64,000 nucleotides of DNA from Gemmatimonadaceae bacterium. GTDB lineage: Bacteria; Gemmatimonadota; Gemmatimonadetes; Gemmatimonadales; Gemmatimonadaceae. The notes beneath the pieces are model-generated. The model worked only from the letters and a program-made list of their open reading frames with translations. It was not told the origin of the DNA and ran no database searches. Location of the stretch: assembly GCA_036496605.1 (NCBI GenBank), contig DASXKV010000008.1, positions 26,449 through 90,448 on the forward strand, in the 5' to 3' direction. The first letter of the stretch is position 1. Each line of letters begins with the position of its first letter. Shown one piece after another: positions 42,037 to 52,788 of this stretch. Both the position numbers and the translations under genes were made by a program.

Positions 42037-43292
42037 GAGTGGAAGGAACCCTCCGCGTACCTGGCGACAAGTCGATCTCGCATCGATCGCTGATGCTTGC
42101 CGCGTTAGGCGATGGCCGCTCGCGTATCACCGGCATTCTCGAATCGGACGACGTCCGGTCGACGGCGGGAGTGCTGCGGGCCCTCGGCGCGCAGATCCCC
42201 GAGCTCTCGCCGGATCTCACTGTCGCGGGCGTGGGATTACGTGGGCTTCGTGCCCCGGTGACCGAACTCGATTGCGGGAACAGTGGCACGACGACACGCC
42301 TCATGGCGGGCATCGTCGCTGGGATGCCGGTCACGGCGACGTTCATCGGTGATGCGAGCCTCAGCAGGCGGCCGATGCGACGCGTCGCGAAACCGCTCGA
42401 GGCAATGGGCGCGCGCTTCGAGCTGCCTCCGCACGGCGGTCTGCCCATGGTCGTGTACGGCGGCGCGCTCAAAGACCTCGAGTGGCAGAGTGAAGTCGCC
42501 AGCGCACAGGTGAAGAGCGCCATTCTCCTCGCCGGACTCGTCGGCGGCGTACGCGCGGTCGTCGACGAGCCGGCGCCCACCCGCGATCACACCGAGCGCA
42601 TGCTCGGCGCGCGCGGGGTGAATATCGTTAGGCACGGCACTCGCGTCGAGCTCGCGCCGGCTCACGGCTGCATCACCGCGCTCGACACCATCGTGCCAGC
42701 CGACCCGTCCTCGGCGGCATTCTTCGCGGGGCTCGCCGCTCTCGCCGACGGAGGGAGCCTCACGCTCGAGGACGTCTGCGTGAACGAAACGCGGACGGGT
42801 TTTCTCGAGACGCTGCGGAACATGGGCGCGTCGGTGGATTTCGCGCGCGATCATCTGAGTGGCGGCGAGTGGATCTCGCCCGTGGTCGTTAGGCCCGGCG
42901 CGCTGCGGGGCGTTCACGTCGGTGCGGAGATCGTGCCGTCCATGATCGACGAGCTGCCACTGCTCGCGTGCCTGGCGACGCGCGCCGAGGGCCAAACGGT
43001 GATCACGGGGGCCGCCGAGCTGCGCGTCAAGGAGAGCGACCGCATCGCTGCAGTCGTCGCCAACTTGCGCGCGATTGGCGCCGAGGCGACCGAGCTGGAT
43101 GACGGGATGCGCATCGTTGGCTCGCGCAAGTCGCTGCGGGGATCGATCAGGACGCACGGCGATCATCGGTTGGCGATGTCGTTCGGTGTCCTCGGGGCGA
43201 TGCCGGGCAACGAAATCGCAATCGACGATCGGAACTGCGTCGCCGTGTCGTATCCACGTTTCTGGTCTGACCTAACGACTGCCATTCGATGA
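42033..43292 (+). CDS. aroA: 3-phosphoshikimate 1-carboxyvinyltransferase (EPSP synthase)
   Basis: Penultimate step of chorismate synthesis. GTG 42033, overlapping the tyrA stop, gives 419 residues that begin with the PEP/S3P-binding loop VEGTLRVPGDKSISHRSLM. Further motifs: CGNSGTTTRLMAG, ELRVKESDRI and GDHRLAMSFGV. The gene follows tyrA and precedes cmk, the tyrA-aroA-cmk-rpsA order found in several phyla. Its sequence includes three CGTTAGGC octamers. Confidence 0.96.
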   Translation: MRVEGTLRVPGDKSISHRSLMLAALGDGRSRITGILESDDVRSTAGVLRALGAQIPELSPDLTVAGVGLRGLRAPVTELDCGNSGTTTRLMAGIVAGMPVTATFIGDASLSRRPMRRVAKPLEAMGARFELPPHGGLPMVVYGGALKDLEWQSEVASAQVKSAILLAGLVGGVRAVVDEPAPTRDHTERMLGARGVNIVRHGTRVELAPAHGCITALDTIVPADPSSAAFFAGLAALADGGSLTLEDVCVNETRTGFLETLRNMGASVDFARDHLSGGEWISPVVVRPGALRGVHVGAEIVPSMIDELPLLACLATRAEGQTVITGAAELRVKESDRIAAVVANLRAIGAEATELDDGMRIVGSRKSLRGSIRTHGDHRLAMSFGVLGAMPGNEIAIDDRNCVAVSYPRFWSDLTTAIR

Positions 43293-44005
43293 CGTCGCCG
43301 CGGCGTATCGTCGTCGCCATCGATGGCCCTGCCGCATCGGGAAAGTCATCGACGGCACAATGGGTCGCGCAGCGCCTCTCGTTCCGGCACGTCGACTCAG
43401 GCGCACTGTACCGGGCGGCAACGGCAGCGCAGCTGCGGCGCGGCACGAGCGAGGACGATTGGTCCGAGGACCAGGTCTGTGAATCGGCGCGCTCGGTCCG
43501 CCTCGTTCCGCGCGGTACGTCGCTCTCGCCACTGATCGACGGCGAAAATGTCGACGAGGAGCTTCGCGGAATCGAGGTGACGCGGCATGTCTCCCGCGTC
43601 GCGTCGATGGCACGGGTGCGCGCTTGGGTGAACGAGCGCGTACGCGAGGCGGCGCGCGAGGACGACGTCGTCGTCGACGGCCGAGACATGGGGACCGCCG
43701 TCTTCCCGGACGCGACCGTGAAGGTCTTTCTCGTGGCTGACCCGTGGGAGCGGGCTCGGCGAAGATTGGTGCAGCAGCTCGGACGCAGCCCGACGGACGA
43801 CGACATCGCGGAGGAGACTGGCCGCCTCGTGCAGCGGGACGCTCGGGACGCCACGCAAACCGTTCAGGCCAAGGACGCGATCCTCATCGACACGACCTTC
43901 CTCACGCAAGAGGAGCAAGTGGAGCGGATCGTGGCGCTGGTGAAGGCTGTAACTCAGCGTGATGTCACGACTTCGGCGGTTGACGATGGATCCGGTGCGA
44001 GTTAG
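43289..44005 (+). CDS. cmk: Cytidylate kinase
   Basis: Phosphorylates CMP and dCMP. 238 residues. P-loop IDGPAASGKSSTAQWVA near residue 10, HVDSGALYRA, and the DGRDMGTAVFPDA nucleotide motif. The ATG overlaps the aroA stop by 4 nt. The cmk-rpsA neighbourhood is conserved from E. coli onwards. Confidence 0.96.
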   Translation: MTSPRRIVVAIDGPAASGKSSTAQWVAQRLSFRHVDSGALYRAATAAQLRRGTSEDDWSEDQVCESARSVRLVPRGTSLSPLIDGENVDEELRGIEVTRHVSRVASMARVRAWVNERVREAAREDDVVVDGRDMGTAVFPDATVKVFLVADPWERARRRLVQQLGRSPTDDDIAEETGRLVQRDARDATQTVQAKDAILIDTTFLTQEEQVERIVALVKAVTQRDVTTSAVDDGSGAS

Positions 44006-44024
44006 CTTAGATGGCTCACCTGGT

Positions 44025-44044
44025 CCGTCCCTCAGTCGGGACGG
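44025..44044 (+). promoter_or_regulatory. Hairpin in the rpsA leader
   Basis: CCGTCCC (44025-44031) pairs with GGGACGG (44038-44044) across a 6-nt loop, 20 nt after the cmk stop and 75 nt before the rpsA start. It lacks a T-run, so it is more likely a leader structure or processing site than a terminator. S1 is known in other bacteria to repress its own mRNA through the leader; a role here is inference. Confidence 0.45.
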
Positions 44045-44118
44045 AGATTTATAGCACTCTCAACTCTCGTCGCGGCGAGTCTATGGTCCGCGAATTCTCT
44101 AGGAGACCTTCTCAAGGT

Positions 44119-45924
44119 ATGTCCGAACTGGAAACCGAAACCCCCGCAACCGGCACGCTGTCGGAGCGTGAGCGACGCGACGCAGTCCGTGGCCAGCTTC
44201 GTCCGCTTGCCAACCGCCGTCCAGAACTCTACGACGAAGACGAGTACACGTCCGCCGATTATGAGCGGATGATGGAGCTCTATCAGGGCTCCATGGCGTC
44301 GATCGACGAAGGCGAGATCGTCAAGGCTCGCGTTCAGTCGGTCAACGACACGACCGTCGTCCTGGACATCGGCTTCAAGTCCGAGGGCACGATCGCGCGC
44401 GAGGAGTTCAAGGATCTCGAGCCGATCAAGCCAGGCGATGAAGTCGAAGTCCTGCTCGAGCACCTCGAGGATCAGGAAGGTGCCGTCGTCCTCTCGAAGA
44501 AAAAAGCCGATTTCATGCGCGTGTGGGAGAAGATCCGACTCGCGTATGAGAACGATCAGCCTGTTGAAGGAACGCTCGTGAAGAAGATCAAAGGTGGCGT
44601 TGTCGTAGATCTGATGGGCGTCGACGCATTCCTGCCGGGCTCCCAGATCGCTCTGCGCCGTGTTCCAAATATCGACGAGCTCCTCGGTCAGAAGTTCGAG
44701 TTCAAGATCATCAAGCTCAACAAGCGCCGTCGCAACATCGTCGTCTCGCGCCGCGTCATTCTCGAGAACGAGCGTGCTGGCAAGAGAGAGAAGCTCATGA
44801 AGGAGCTTCAGAAAGATCAGGTGCGCAAAGGCATCGTGAAGAACATCACCGACTTCGGTGCGTTCATCGATCTCGGCGGCGTCGACGGGCTCCTTCACAT
44901 CACAGACATGTCGTGGGGCCGCATCTCGCATCCGTCGGAGCTCGTCACGATTGGCGCTGAGCTCGAGGTCAAAGTCCTCGACATCGACTGGACGCGCGAG
45001 CGCATTTCACTCGGACTGAAGCAGCTCCAGAGCTATCCATGGAAGGACGTGGCCGAAAAGTACCCCGTCGGTACACGCGTAACCGGCAAAGTCGTCTCGA
45101 TCACGAACTACGGAGCGTTCATCGAGCTCGAGCCCGGAATCGAGGGCCTCGTTCATATCAGCGAGATGAGCTGGACGCGCAACGTGCGTCATCCGTCGAA
45201 GCTCGTGTCGATTGGCGAGAGCATCGAAGCGGTCGTGCTCAAAGTCGATCCGAACGAAGAGAAGATCTCGCTCGGTATGAAACAGACCGAGCAGGATCCT
45301 TGGATGGTCCTGCCGCTGAAATATCCCGTTGGGACTCGCATCAATGGGAAGGTCCGCAATCTCACGAGCTTCGGAGCATTTGTTGAGATCGAGCCGGGGA
45401 TCGATGGTCTCATCCATATCTCGGACATGAGCTGGACGAAGCGCGTTCAGCATCCATCCGAGGTCGTGAAGAAGGGCGATGCGGTCGATGTGGTGATTCT
45501 CAACATCGATTCCGAAAACAAGCGCATCTCGCTCGGCCTCAAGCAGGCTGAGGAAGATCCGTGGCTTCGCATCGGCGAGTCGTATCCGGTAGGTACCGAT
45601 CTCAGTGGCAAGGTCGTGCGCTTGATGGACAAGGGTGTCGTCGTCGACATCGGCAATGACATCGAAGGATTCGTTCCGATCTCGCAGCTGAGTCCATCGG
45701 GCAAAGTGGTGAGCAATCCCACGGACGTTGTGTACGAGACGATGAACCTCGAAATGCGCGTTCTCGAGGTCGATCCGATTCATCGTCGGATCGTGCTTGC
45801 GGTGACGAACATTCCGGAGGAGCAGCCGCCGCGTCCGGAGAAGCCGTCAGAAGTGCTGCCGATGGACGAGGGACACGACGACGGTGGCTATCCCGGTATC
45901 GATATGCCGCCAATCGAGGGCTGA
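44119..45924 (+). CDS. rpsA: 30S ribosomal protein S1
   Basis: Binds mRNA on the 30S subunit and helps initiation. The frame is open further up, but ATG 44119, with AGGAGA and AAGG upstream, gives the sensible start MSELETETPATG and 601 residues. Six S1 (OB-fold) repeats can be read from about residue 55 to 570. Repeats 3-6 are very similar to one another (GTRVTGKVVSITNYGAFIEL, GTRINGKVRNLTSFGAFVEI), each followed by HISEMSW or HISDMSW. The tail is acidic. Confidence 0.96.
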   Translation: MSELETETPATGTLSERERRDAVRGQLRPLANRRPELYDEDEYTSADYERMMELYQGSMASIDEGEIVKARVQSVNDTTVVLDIGFKSEGTIAREEFKDLEPIKPGDEVEVLLEHLEDQEGAVVLSKKKADFMRVWEKIRLAYENDQPVEGTLVKKIKGGVVVDLMGVDAFLPGSQIALRRVPNIDELLGQKFEFKIIKLNKRRRNIVVSRRVILENERAGKREKLMKELQKDQVRKGIVKNITDFGAFIDLGGVDGLLHITDMSWGRISHPSELVTIGAELEVKVLDIDWTRERISLGLKQLQSYPWKDVAEKYPVGTRVTGKVVSITNYGAFIELEPGIEGLVHISEMSWTRNVRHPSKLVSIGESIEAVVLKVDPNEEKISLGMKQTEQDPWMVLPLKYPVGTRINGKVRNLTSFGAFVEIEPGIDGLIHISDMSWTKRVQHPSEVVKKGDAVDVVILNIDSENKRISLGLKQAEEDPWLRIGESYPVGTDLSGKVVRLMDKGVVVDIGNDIEGFVPISQLSPSGKVVSNPTDVVYETMNLEMRVLEVDPIHRRIVLAVTNIPEEQPPRPEKPSEVLPMDEGHDDGGYPGIDMPPIEG

Positions 45925-45930
45925 TGTCCG

Positions 45931-46040
45931 TTGTTGGTGATTGGTGATTGATCGTTGGTAGTTTTTGGATGGGCCGGTGAGCTTCGCTCGCCGGCCTTCC
46001 TTACTCACCGAGGACCAAGTACCAACATCCAACTACTCAC
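45931..46040. repeat. Composite intergenic element: inverted TTGGnnn heptad arrays around a hairpin
   Basis: TTGG (once TTGA) recurs every 7 nt at 45934, 45941, 45948 and 45955. Its complement CCAA, with variants, recurs every 7 nt at 46008, 46015, 46022, 46029 and 46036. Between them GGCCGG-T-GAGC (45972-45982) pairs with GCTC-G-CCGGCC (45986-45996) around a 3-nt loop, which may terminate rpsA transcription. The element fills the rpsA-pccB gap and ends 9 nt before the pccB start. Confidence 0.8.
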
Positions 46041-46048
46041 CGCCGCTT

Positions 46049-47599
46049 ATGACCATGCGCGAGAAGCTCGAACAGCTCGAGCGACGCATTGCGGAGTCGG
46101 AGCTCGGCGGGGGCGCCGACCGACTCAAAGCCCAGCACGCAAAAGGCAAGCTCTCGGCGCGAGAGCGTCTCGACCTCCTGCTCGACGACGGATCATTTGT
46201 CGAGTTCGATCGCTTCGTTCTGCACCGCTCGGACGACTTCGGTCTCGCCGAGCAGAGAACCTACGGTGACGGGGTCGTGACGGGCTATGGCCGCATCGAT
46301 GGCCGTCTCGTGTACGTCTTCTCGCAAGATTTCACGGTATTCGGCGGCTCGCTCTCCGAGACGTTCGCGGAGAAGATCTGCAAGATCATGGATCTCGCCG
46401 TGCGCAACGGCGCGCCGGTAATCGGGCTCAATGACTCCGGTGGCGCACGCATTCAGGAGGGCGTGCTGTCGCTGGCCGGCTACGCCGATATTTTCTTGCG
46501 GAACACGCTCGCGTCCGGAGTCGTACCACAAATCTCGGCAGTTCTCGGCCCGTGTGCCGGTGGCGCTGTCTACTCCCCGGCAATCACGGACTTCACGTAC
46601 ATGGTGCGCGGCAGCTCGTACATGTTCGTCACCGGACCTAACGTGGTGAAGACGGTGACGCACGAGGACGTGACGATGGAGCACCTGGGCGGTGCCGACA
46701 CGCACGCCAGGACGTCCGGCGTCGCGCACTTCGCGTTCGATTCCGAGCCGGCGTGTCTCCAGGCCATTCGCGATCTGTTTCGCTTCATTCCGTCGAACAA
46801 CATCGACGATCCGCCACGCGGCAAGGGGACCGATCCGCGCGATCGGCGTGATGAGCAATTGCTCGACGTGGTGCCGGACAATCCCAATAAGCCATACGAC
46901 ATGCACGAGGTCATCAAACGGGTCGTCGATGACCAGGGCTTCTACGAGGTGCAGTGCGACTACGGCGCAAACATAGTCTGCGGCTTCGCTCACTTGGGTG
47001 GATTCAGCGTTGGGATCGTGGCGAATCAGCCGGCTGTGCTTGCCGGCGTGCTCGATATCAATGCGTCGCTCAAGGCGGCGCGCTTTATTCGCTTTTGCGA
47101 CGCCTTCAACCTCCCGATCGTTACGTTCGAGGACGTACCGGGATTCCTGCCTGGCGTCTCACAAGAGCACGGGGGCATCATCAAGCACGGTGCGAAGCTG
47201 CTCTACGCCTATTGCGAAGCGACGGTGCCGAAGTTGACGGTCATCACTCGTAAGGCATATGGCGGTGCGTACGACGTCATGTCGTCGAAGCACATCCGCG
47301 GCGACTACAACGTCGCCTGGCCGACGGCGGAGATCGCGGTCATGGGTCCAAAGGGCGCCGTGGAGATTCTCTTCCGGAAGGAGATCGCCGACAGCGGCGA
47401 TGGCGAACGCGCGACCGAAGCGAAGATCGATGAGTATCGTCAGAAATTCGCCCACCCGTACGTCGCGGCGAGTCGGGGTTTTCTCGACGACATCATCGAT
47501 CCCCGCGATACGCGTCCGCGACTCATCGACGCGCTCGAGACCCTGCAAACCAAGCGGGATAGGAATCCGCCGAAGAAGCACGGCAACATTCCCTTGTAA
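46049..47599 (+). CDS. pccB: Acyl-CoA carboxylase carboxyltransferase (propionyl-CoA carboxylase beta type)
   Basis: Transfers the carboxyl group from biotin to propionyl-CoA (or acetyl-CoA). 516 residues from ATG 46049 ([14 protein letters not shown]). Two crotonase-like halves are seen: [20 protein letters not shown] and [20 protein letters not shown] in the first; [20 protein letters not shown] and [19 protein letters not shown] in the second. It starts the pccB - biotin carboxylase - RNA methyltransferase - BCCP cluster. Substrate preference cannot be fixed by eye. Confidence 0.92.
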   Translation: MTMREKLEQLERRIAESELGGGADRLKAQHAKGKLSARERLDLLLDDGSFVEFDRFVLHRSDDFGLAEQRTYGDGVVTGYGRIDGRLVYVFSQDFTVFGGSLSETFAEKICKIMDLAVRNGAPVIGLNDSGGARIQEGVLSLAGYADIFLRNTLASGVVPQISAVLGPCAGGAVYSPAITDFTYMVRGSSYMFVTGPNVVKTVTHEDVTMEHLGGADTHARTSGVAHFAFDSEPACLQAIRDLFRFIPSNNIDDPPRGKGTDPRDRRDEQLLDVVPDNPNKPYDMHEVIKRVVDDQGFYEVQCDYGANIVCGFAHLGGFSVGIVANQPAVLAGVLDINASLKAARFIRFCDAFNLPIVTFEDVPGFLPGVSQEHGGIIKHGAKLLYAYCEATVPKLTVITRKAYGGAYDVMSSKHIRGDYNVAWPTAEIAVMGPKGAVEILFRKEIADSGDGERATEAKIDEYRQKFAHPYVAASRGFLDDIIDPRDTRPRLIDALETLQTKRDRNPPKKHGNIPL

Positions 47600-47606
47600 G
47601 TGCTTG

Positions 47607-49114
<1,508 letters not shown>

Positions 49115-49118
<4 letters not shown>

Positions 49119-50359
49119 GTGTCGCCGCCGCACCGAGCGTCGTCGATCTGGCCGTACAAAGTATCGCGGCGGGCGGTGACGGCGTGGGACGGAGCGAAGG
49201 GATGGTTGTCTTCGTTCCGCGTACGGCGCCCGGCGATCTCGCGCGCGTCCGTCTTCAGCCGGGAAAGCGATTCGCGCGTGGGCATCTCGAGTCGCTCATC
49301 GAGGCGTCGAGTGTGCGCGTCGAACCGCCATGCAAGCATTATCGAGCCGACGACTGCGGCGGATGCCAACTCCAGCACATTCGCTACGAGGCGCAGCTCG
49401 AATCCAAGCAAGGCATCGTGCGCGACGCGCTCACGCATATCGGCAGGCGACCGATCGAAGTGCCGGCGACTCGACCGAGCGCGCGCCAATGGCGCTACCG
49501 CACCAAGCTCACGCTCGCGATGAAATGCACGAGCGACGCCTGGACGATGGGACTACATCCGTACGATGATCCCATCGGTGTTTTCCAGCTCGAGGATTGT
49601 CCGGTCACTGACGATCGCGTCGTCGGCGCGTGGCGTGAGATCATGCGCGCTGCGTCGCTCCTTCCCGAGGCGCGGGCGTTGCGCGGCACGGTTCGTCTTG
49701 CCGGCGACGAGATCGTCGTCCACATCAAGGGCGCGTCCGCTTGGCCCGCGAGTGCGGCGTTCTTCGAAGCCGTGCCGTCGGCCAGCGCGCTGTGGTGGGC
49801 GCCTGACGAGAAGGGCGCACGCTTGCTTCACGAGCGCCGGCACGTGCCCGCCGGCACCGCGTTCGGACAGATCAATACCGAGGTCGCTAGAGAGCTTCGT
49901 GCGCACGTCATCGACCGCGTGCGTGCGCACTCACCATCCACTGTTGTCGACGCGTACGCTGGGACCGGTGATACCGCGGCACCGCTTGCGGCGCTAGGCA
50001 TCCGTGTCAGTGCCATCGAGCTTGATCGCGACGCCGCGGCGGTCTGTCGCGCGCGCTTGCCGGCGGACTCGAGAAGCCTCGTTGGCAAAGTCGAGAATCT
50101 TCTGATGAAGACGCTGCCGGCGGACGTGGTCATCGTCAACCCGCCGCGCATCGGACTCCACGAGCGCGTGACGTCGATGCTCGAGCGTTTGCGGCAGCGT
50201 CCGCGCGCCATCGTGTACGTGAGCTGTGATCCGGCTACGCTCGCGCGCGACCTTGGCCGGCTGTCGGAATATCGCGTGGCGTCCATCGAGACCTTCGACA
50301 TGTTTCCCCAGACGGCGCACATCGAGACCGTCTGCGAGTTGGTCCCGGTGGCGGCATGA
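49115..50359 (+). CDS. 23S rRNA/tRNA m5U methyltransferase (TrmA/RlmD family)
   Basis: 414 residues. N-terminal TRAM domain (about 10-65: IAAGGDGVGRSEGMVVFVPR). A four-cysteine iron-sulphur motif is formed by CKHYRADDCGGCQLQH together with an earlier or later Cys. The SAM-binding region is VVDAYAGTGDTAAPLAALG, then NPPRIGLHERV, and the catalytic nucleophile is in YVSCDPATLARDL. RlmD/RlmC (23S rRNA) and TrmA (tRNA U54) cannot be separated by eye. It is wedged, with 4-nt overlaps on both sides, between two subunits of an acyl-CoA carboxylase. Confidence 0.88.
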
Positions 50360-50856
50360 AGTACACGGTCACCGTGAATGGTTCCGAGATCGTCGTCCAT
50401 CTCGACGGCGAGAACGCACAGGTCGGCGAGACCTCTGTTCATGCCCGCCTCGCCGATGGCGACGCCGGTCCGGAGCGCATTCTCATGATCGGCGACGCGG
50501 TGCATCGTGTCGCCGTGCGCCCGGGTGAAACGCGGGGACGATACACGCTGTGGGTCGACGGCTTCCGGTTCGATGTCGAGGCGCTCGACGAGCGATCACG
50601 GGCGATACGCGAGCTATCCGCGGCCACGATGGCGCCGAAAGGGCCAGCGCCGCTGGTCGCGCCGATGCCCGGAATGATCGTGCGCGTGAACGTGAACGCC
50701 GGTGAGGTCGTGAAGCCGGGGCAGGGCCTCGTCGTGATGGAGGCGATGAAGATGGAAAACGAGCTTCGCGCGACGACGGCGGGTGCCGTTAGGCGCGTTC
50801 TCGTAACACCCGGGACGGCGGTCGAGAAAGGCGCACTCTTACTCGAGATGGAGTGA
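50356..50856 (+). CDS. Biotin carboxyl carrier protein of acyl-CoA carboxylase
   Basis: 166 residues. The C-terminal 75 residues form the biotinyl domain with the acceptor lysine in VVMEAMKMENELRA and the preceding APMPGMIVRVNVNAGEVVKPG. The N-terminal 90 residues form a beta-rich region resembling the BT domain that attaches carriers to the beta subunit in propionyl-CoA carboxylases (MKYTVTVNGSEIVVHLDG). It completes a three-gene carboxylase with accC and pccB. The ATG overlaps the methyltransferase stop. Confidence 0.92.
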   Translation: MKYTVTVNGSEIVVHLDGENAQVGETSVHARLADGDAGPERILMIGDAVHRVAVRPGETRGRYTLWVDGFRFDVEALDERSRAIRELSAATMAPKGPAPLVAPMPGMIVRVNVNAGEVVKPGQGLVVMEAMKMENELRATTAGAVRRVLVTPGTAVEKGALLLEME

Positions 50857-50858
50857 CC

Positions 50859-51776
50859 ATGAGCAAGTTTGCAACGCGGTCGGCCTCACTCGTACTGGCA
50901 GTGTGCGCGGCGACGTCGCTTGGGGCGCAGGCTGCGCCGCCCTCGACGGAGATCTATATCGCACCCGTGCGAATGGAGCGCGGAAAGCCCGTGGTCGGGA
51001 TGCCCCTGAACATCACCAATCGGCCAGGCTACGATAACCAGCCCTCGTTCACGCCGGATTCGCGCGCGATCCTGTTCACGTCCGTGCGCGCGGACGCGCA
51101 GGCGGACATCTATCGCTACGATCTGCGCACGAAGGTGACGTCACGCGTGACCGCGACGCCCGAGAGCGAGTATTCCGCGACGGTGTACGGCGACGGCGCG
51201 CGCTTCAGCGTCATTCGCGTCGAGGCGGATTCGACGCAGCGCCTCTGGAGCTTCCGACTGGACGGGAGCGACCCGCGCCTCGTGTTCGACGCGATCAAGC
51301 CCGTCGGCTATCACGTCTGGATCGACTCCACGACCGTCGCGATGTTCACCCTCGGGCGCCCTAACGCCCTCGTGCTCGCGGACACGCGCGTCGGTCATCC
51401 AGACACGCTCGCGCGCGACATCGGCCGGTCGCTCCTTCCGCTCCCCAGAGGGGATGGGTTCTCGTTCGTGCAGCGTGCCAAGGACAGCACGTGGGTCCTC
51501 ACGGCGGTTGACGTCCGAGGATCGGGACGGGAGCGGCGGACGATGGTTATGCCATTGGTTCGAATGCCTGCCGGCGCCGACTACGTCGCGTGGGTCGCGC
51601 CCGCGCTCGCGGTCGCCGGTTCGGGTAGCAAGCTCCTGGTCTGGCGGGGCTCGGAGAAGGCAACGGAATGGAGCGAGCTCGCCGATTTCACGAAGGACGG
51701 GCTCACGCACATTTCCCGTTTGGCGTTCAGCCCGGATCGCCGGTGGTTGGCGATCGTGGCCGAGCCGGCAAAGTAG
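50859..51776 (+). CDS. Exported TolB/WD40-like beta-propeller protein
   Basis: 305 residues from ATG 50859; a GTG at 50853 overlapping the BCCP stop is possible. Signal peptide MSKFATRSASLVLAVCAATSLG with cleavage near AQA. The mature part carries PD40-type propeller repeats: NQPSFTPDSRAILFTSVRAD, ADIYRYDLRTKVTSRVTATP, and a last one in LAFSPDRRWLAIVAEPAK. Probably periplasmic; partner or ligand unknown. A strong hairpin follows its stop. Confidence 0.75.
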   Translation: MSKFATRSASLVLAVCAATSLGAQAAPPSTEIYIAPVRMERGKPVVGMPLNITNRPGYDNQPSFTPDSRAILFTSVRADAQADIYRYDLRTKVTSRVTATPESEYSATVYGDGARFSVIRVEADSTQRLWSFRLDGSDPRLVFDAIKPVGYHVWIDSTTVAMFTLGRPNALVLADTRVGHPDTLARDIGRSLLPLPRGDGFSFVQRAKDSTWVLTAVDVRGSGRERRTMVMPLVRMPAGADYVAWVAPALAVAGSGSKLLVWRGSEKATEWSELADFTKDGLTHISRLAFSPDRRWLAIVAEPAK

Positions 51777-51797
51777 CAATTGGCAGCGAGCGGCGCC

Positions 51798-51832
51798 GTC
51801 AAGTAGCGCGCGCGTTGCACGCGCTACTTGAC
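51798..51832 (+). terminator. Strong hairpin after the propeller gene
   Basis: A perfect 13-bp stem: GTCAAGTAGCGCG (51798-51810) with its exact complement (51820-51832), 9-nt loop. No T-run follows, so termination may need Rho or be bidirectional processing. It separates the carboxylase cluster from the ribosomal genes. Confidence 0.55.
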
Positions 51833-51945
51833 CCATTCTAAGTGCTTATCTAGCATTCATGTCTGCCAAAAAATGCCCAGAGGGCTGCCGAGACCCGGGT
51901 TGCATTACGCACCGGTGAGGCCAGTACTCGTTTTCAGGTCAGTCA

Positions 51946-52389
51946 ATGGGGACTTACAGCGCCAGACCGCGCGATATCAAGCAAGAGTGGTTCGTCGTCG
52001 ATGCCGAGGGGAAGGTGCTCGGCCGACTCGCGAGTGAAATCGCGAAGATCATTCGCGGAAAGCACAAACCAATCTTCACGCCGCACATGGACACGGGCGA
52101 TGGCGTCATCGTCATCAACGCCTCGAAGATCCGCGTCACCGGCCGCAAAGCAGAGAACAAGGAATACTTCCGCCACACCGGCTACATGGGCCATGCGCGA
52201 TTTACGACCCTCGGGACCATGCTGCAGAAGCATCCCGAGCGCGTGATCGAGAAGGCTGTGTACGGCATGCTGCCGAAGACGGCACTGGGCCGACAGGTGC
52301 TGCGAGGCAAGCTACGTGTCTACGCGGATGCGGATCATCCGCACGTCGCGCAGCAGCCCAAGCCACTCTCCTTCAGCTCGAGCGAGTAG
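51946..52389 (+). CDS. rplM: 50S ribosomal protein L13
   Basis: 147 residues. Family motifs: EWFVVDAEGKVLGRLASEIA, KHKPIFTPHMDTGDGVIVIN and MLPKTALGRQVLRGKLRVYA. It heads the ribosomal run rplM-rpsI-rpsB-tsf. The rpsI start is 4 nt downstream of its stop, the standard L13-S9 pair. Confidence 0.97.
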   Translation: MGTYSARPRDIKQEWFVVDAEGKVLGRLASEIAKIIRGKHKPIFTPHMDTGDGVIVINASKIRVTGRKAENKEYFRHTGYMGHARFTTLGTMLQKHPERVIEKAVYGMLPKTALGRQVLRGKLRVYADADHPHVAQQPKPLSFSSSE

Positions 52390-52393
52390 TAAC

Positions 52394-52783
52394 ATGGCCG
52401 ATACCGTTCATGCAATCGGACGCCGCAAGGAAGCGGTGTGCCGTGTGTACGTAAAGCCGGGCTCCGGCAAGTGGGACGTCAACGGTCGCACGCTGGGCGA
52501 TTATTTCCCGCGCCCCGCGTTGGTCACGGCCATTCAGCAGCCATTCACCGCCACCGACATGCTTGGCCGCTACGACGTGAAGGCCAACGTCGAGGGCGGC
52601 GGTTCCACTGGCCAGGCGGGCGCGCTGCGGCTCGCCGTCGCGCGGGCGCTGGTGCAGGTCGATGAGGCGCATCGTCGCAAGTTGCGCGATCTCGGACTTC
52701 TCACTCGTGATGCGCGCGCCGTCGAGCGCAAGAAGCCGGGTCGTCCGAAGGCTCGTAAGCGATTCCAGTTCAGCAAGAGATAA
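52394..52783 (+). CDS. rpsI: 30S ribosomal protein S9
   Basis: 129 residues from ATG 52394. Signature: HAIGRRKEAVCRVYVKPGSG at the N-terminus, GGGSTGQAGALRLAVARAL in the middle and the invariant basic C-terminus ending KKPGRPKARKRFQFSKR, whose final Arg reaches the P-site tRNA. The longer upstream reading overlaps rplM and is not used. Confidence 0.97.
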   Translation: MADTVHAIGRRKEAVCRVYVKPGSGKWDVNGRTLGDYFPRPALVTAIQQPFTATDMLGRYDVKANVEGGGSTGQAGALRLAVARALVQVDEAHRRKLRDLGLLTRDARAVERKKPGRPKARKRFQFSKR

Positions 52784-52788
52784 ACTTC

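Noticed and set aside
43981..44118. Upstream start of rpsA at 44011
   Set aside because: It would add 36 residues unlike any S1 N-terminus and would translate through the leader hairpin. ATG 44119 has AGGAGA and AAGG upstream.
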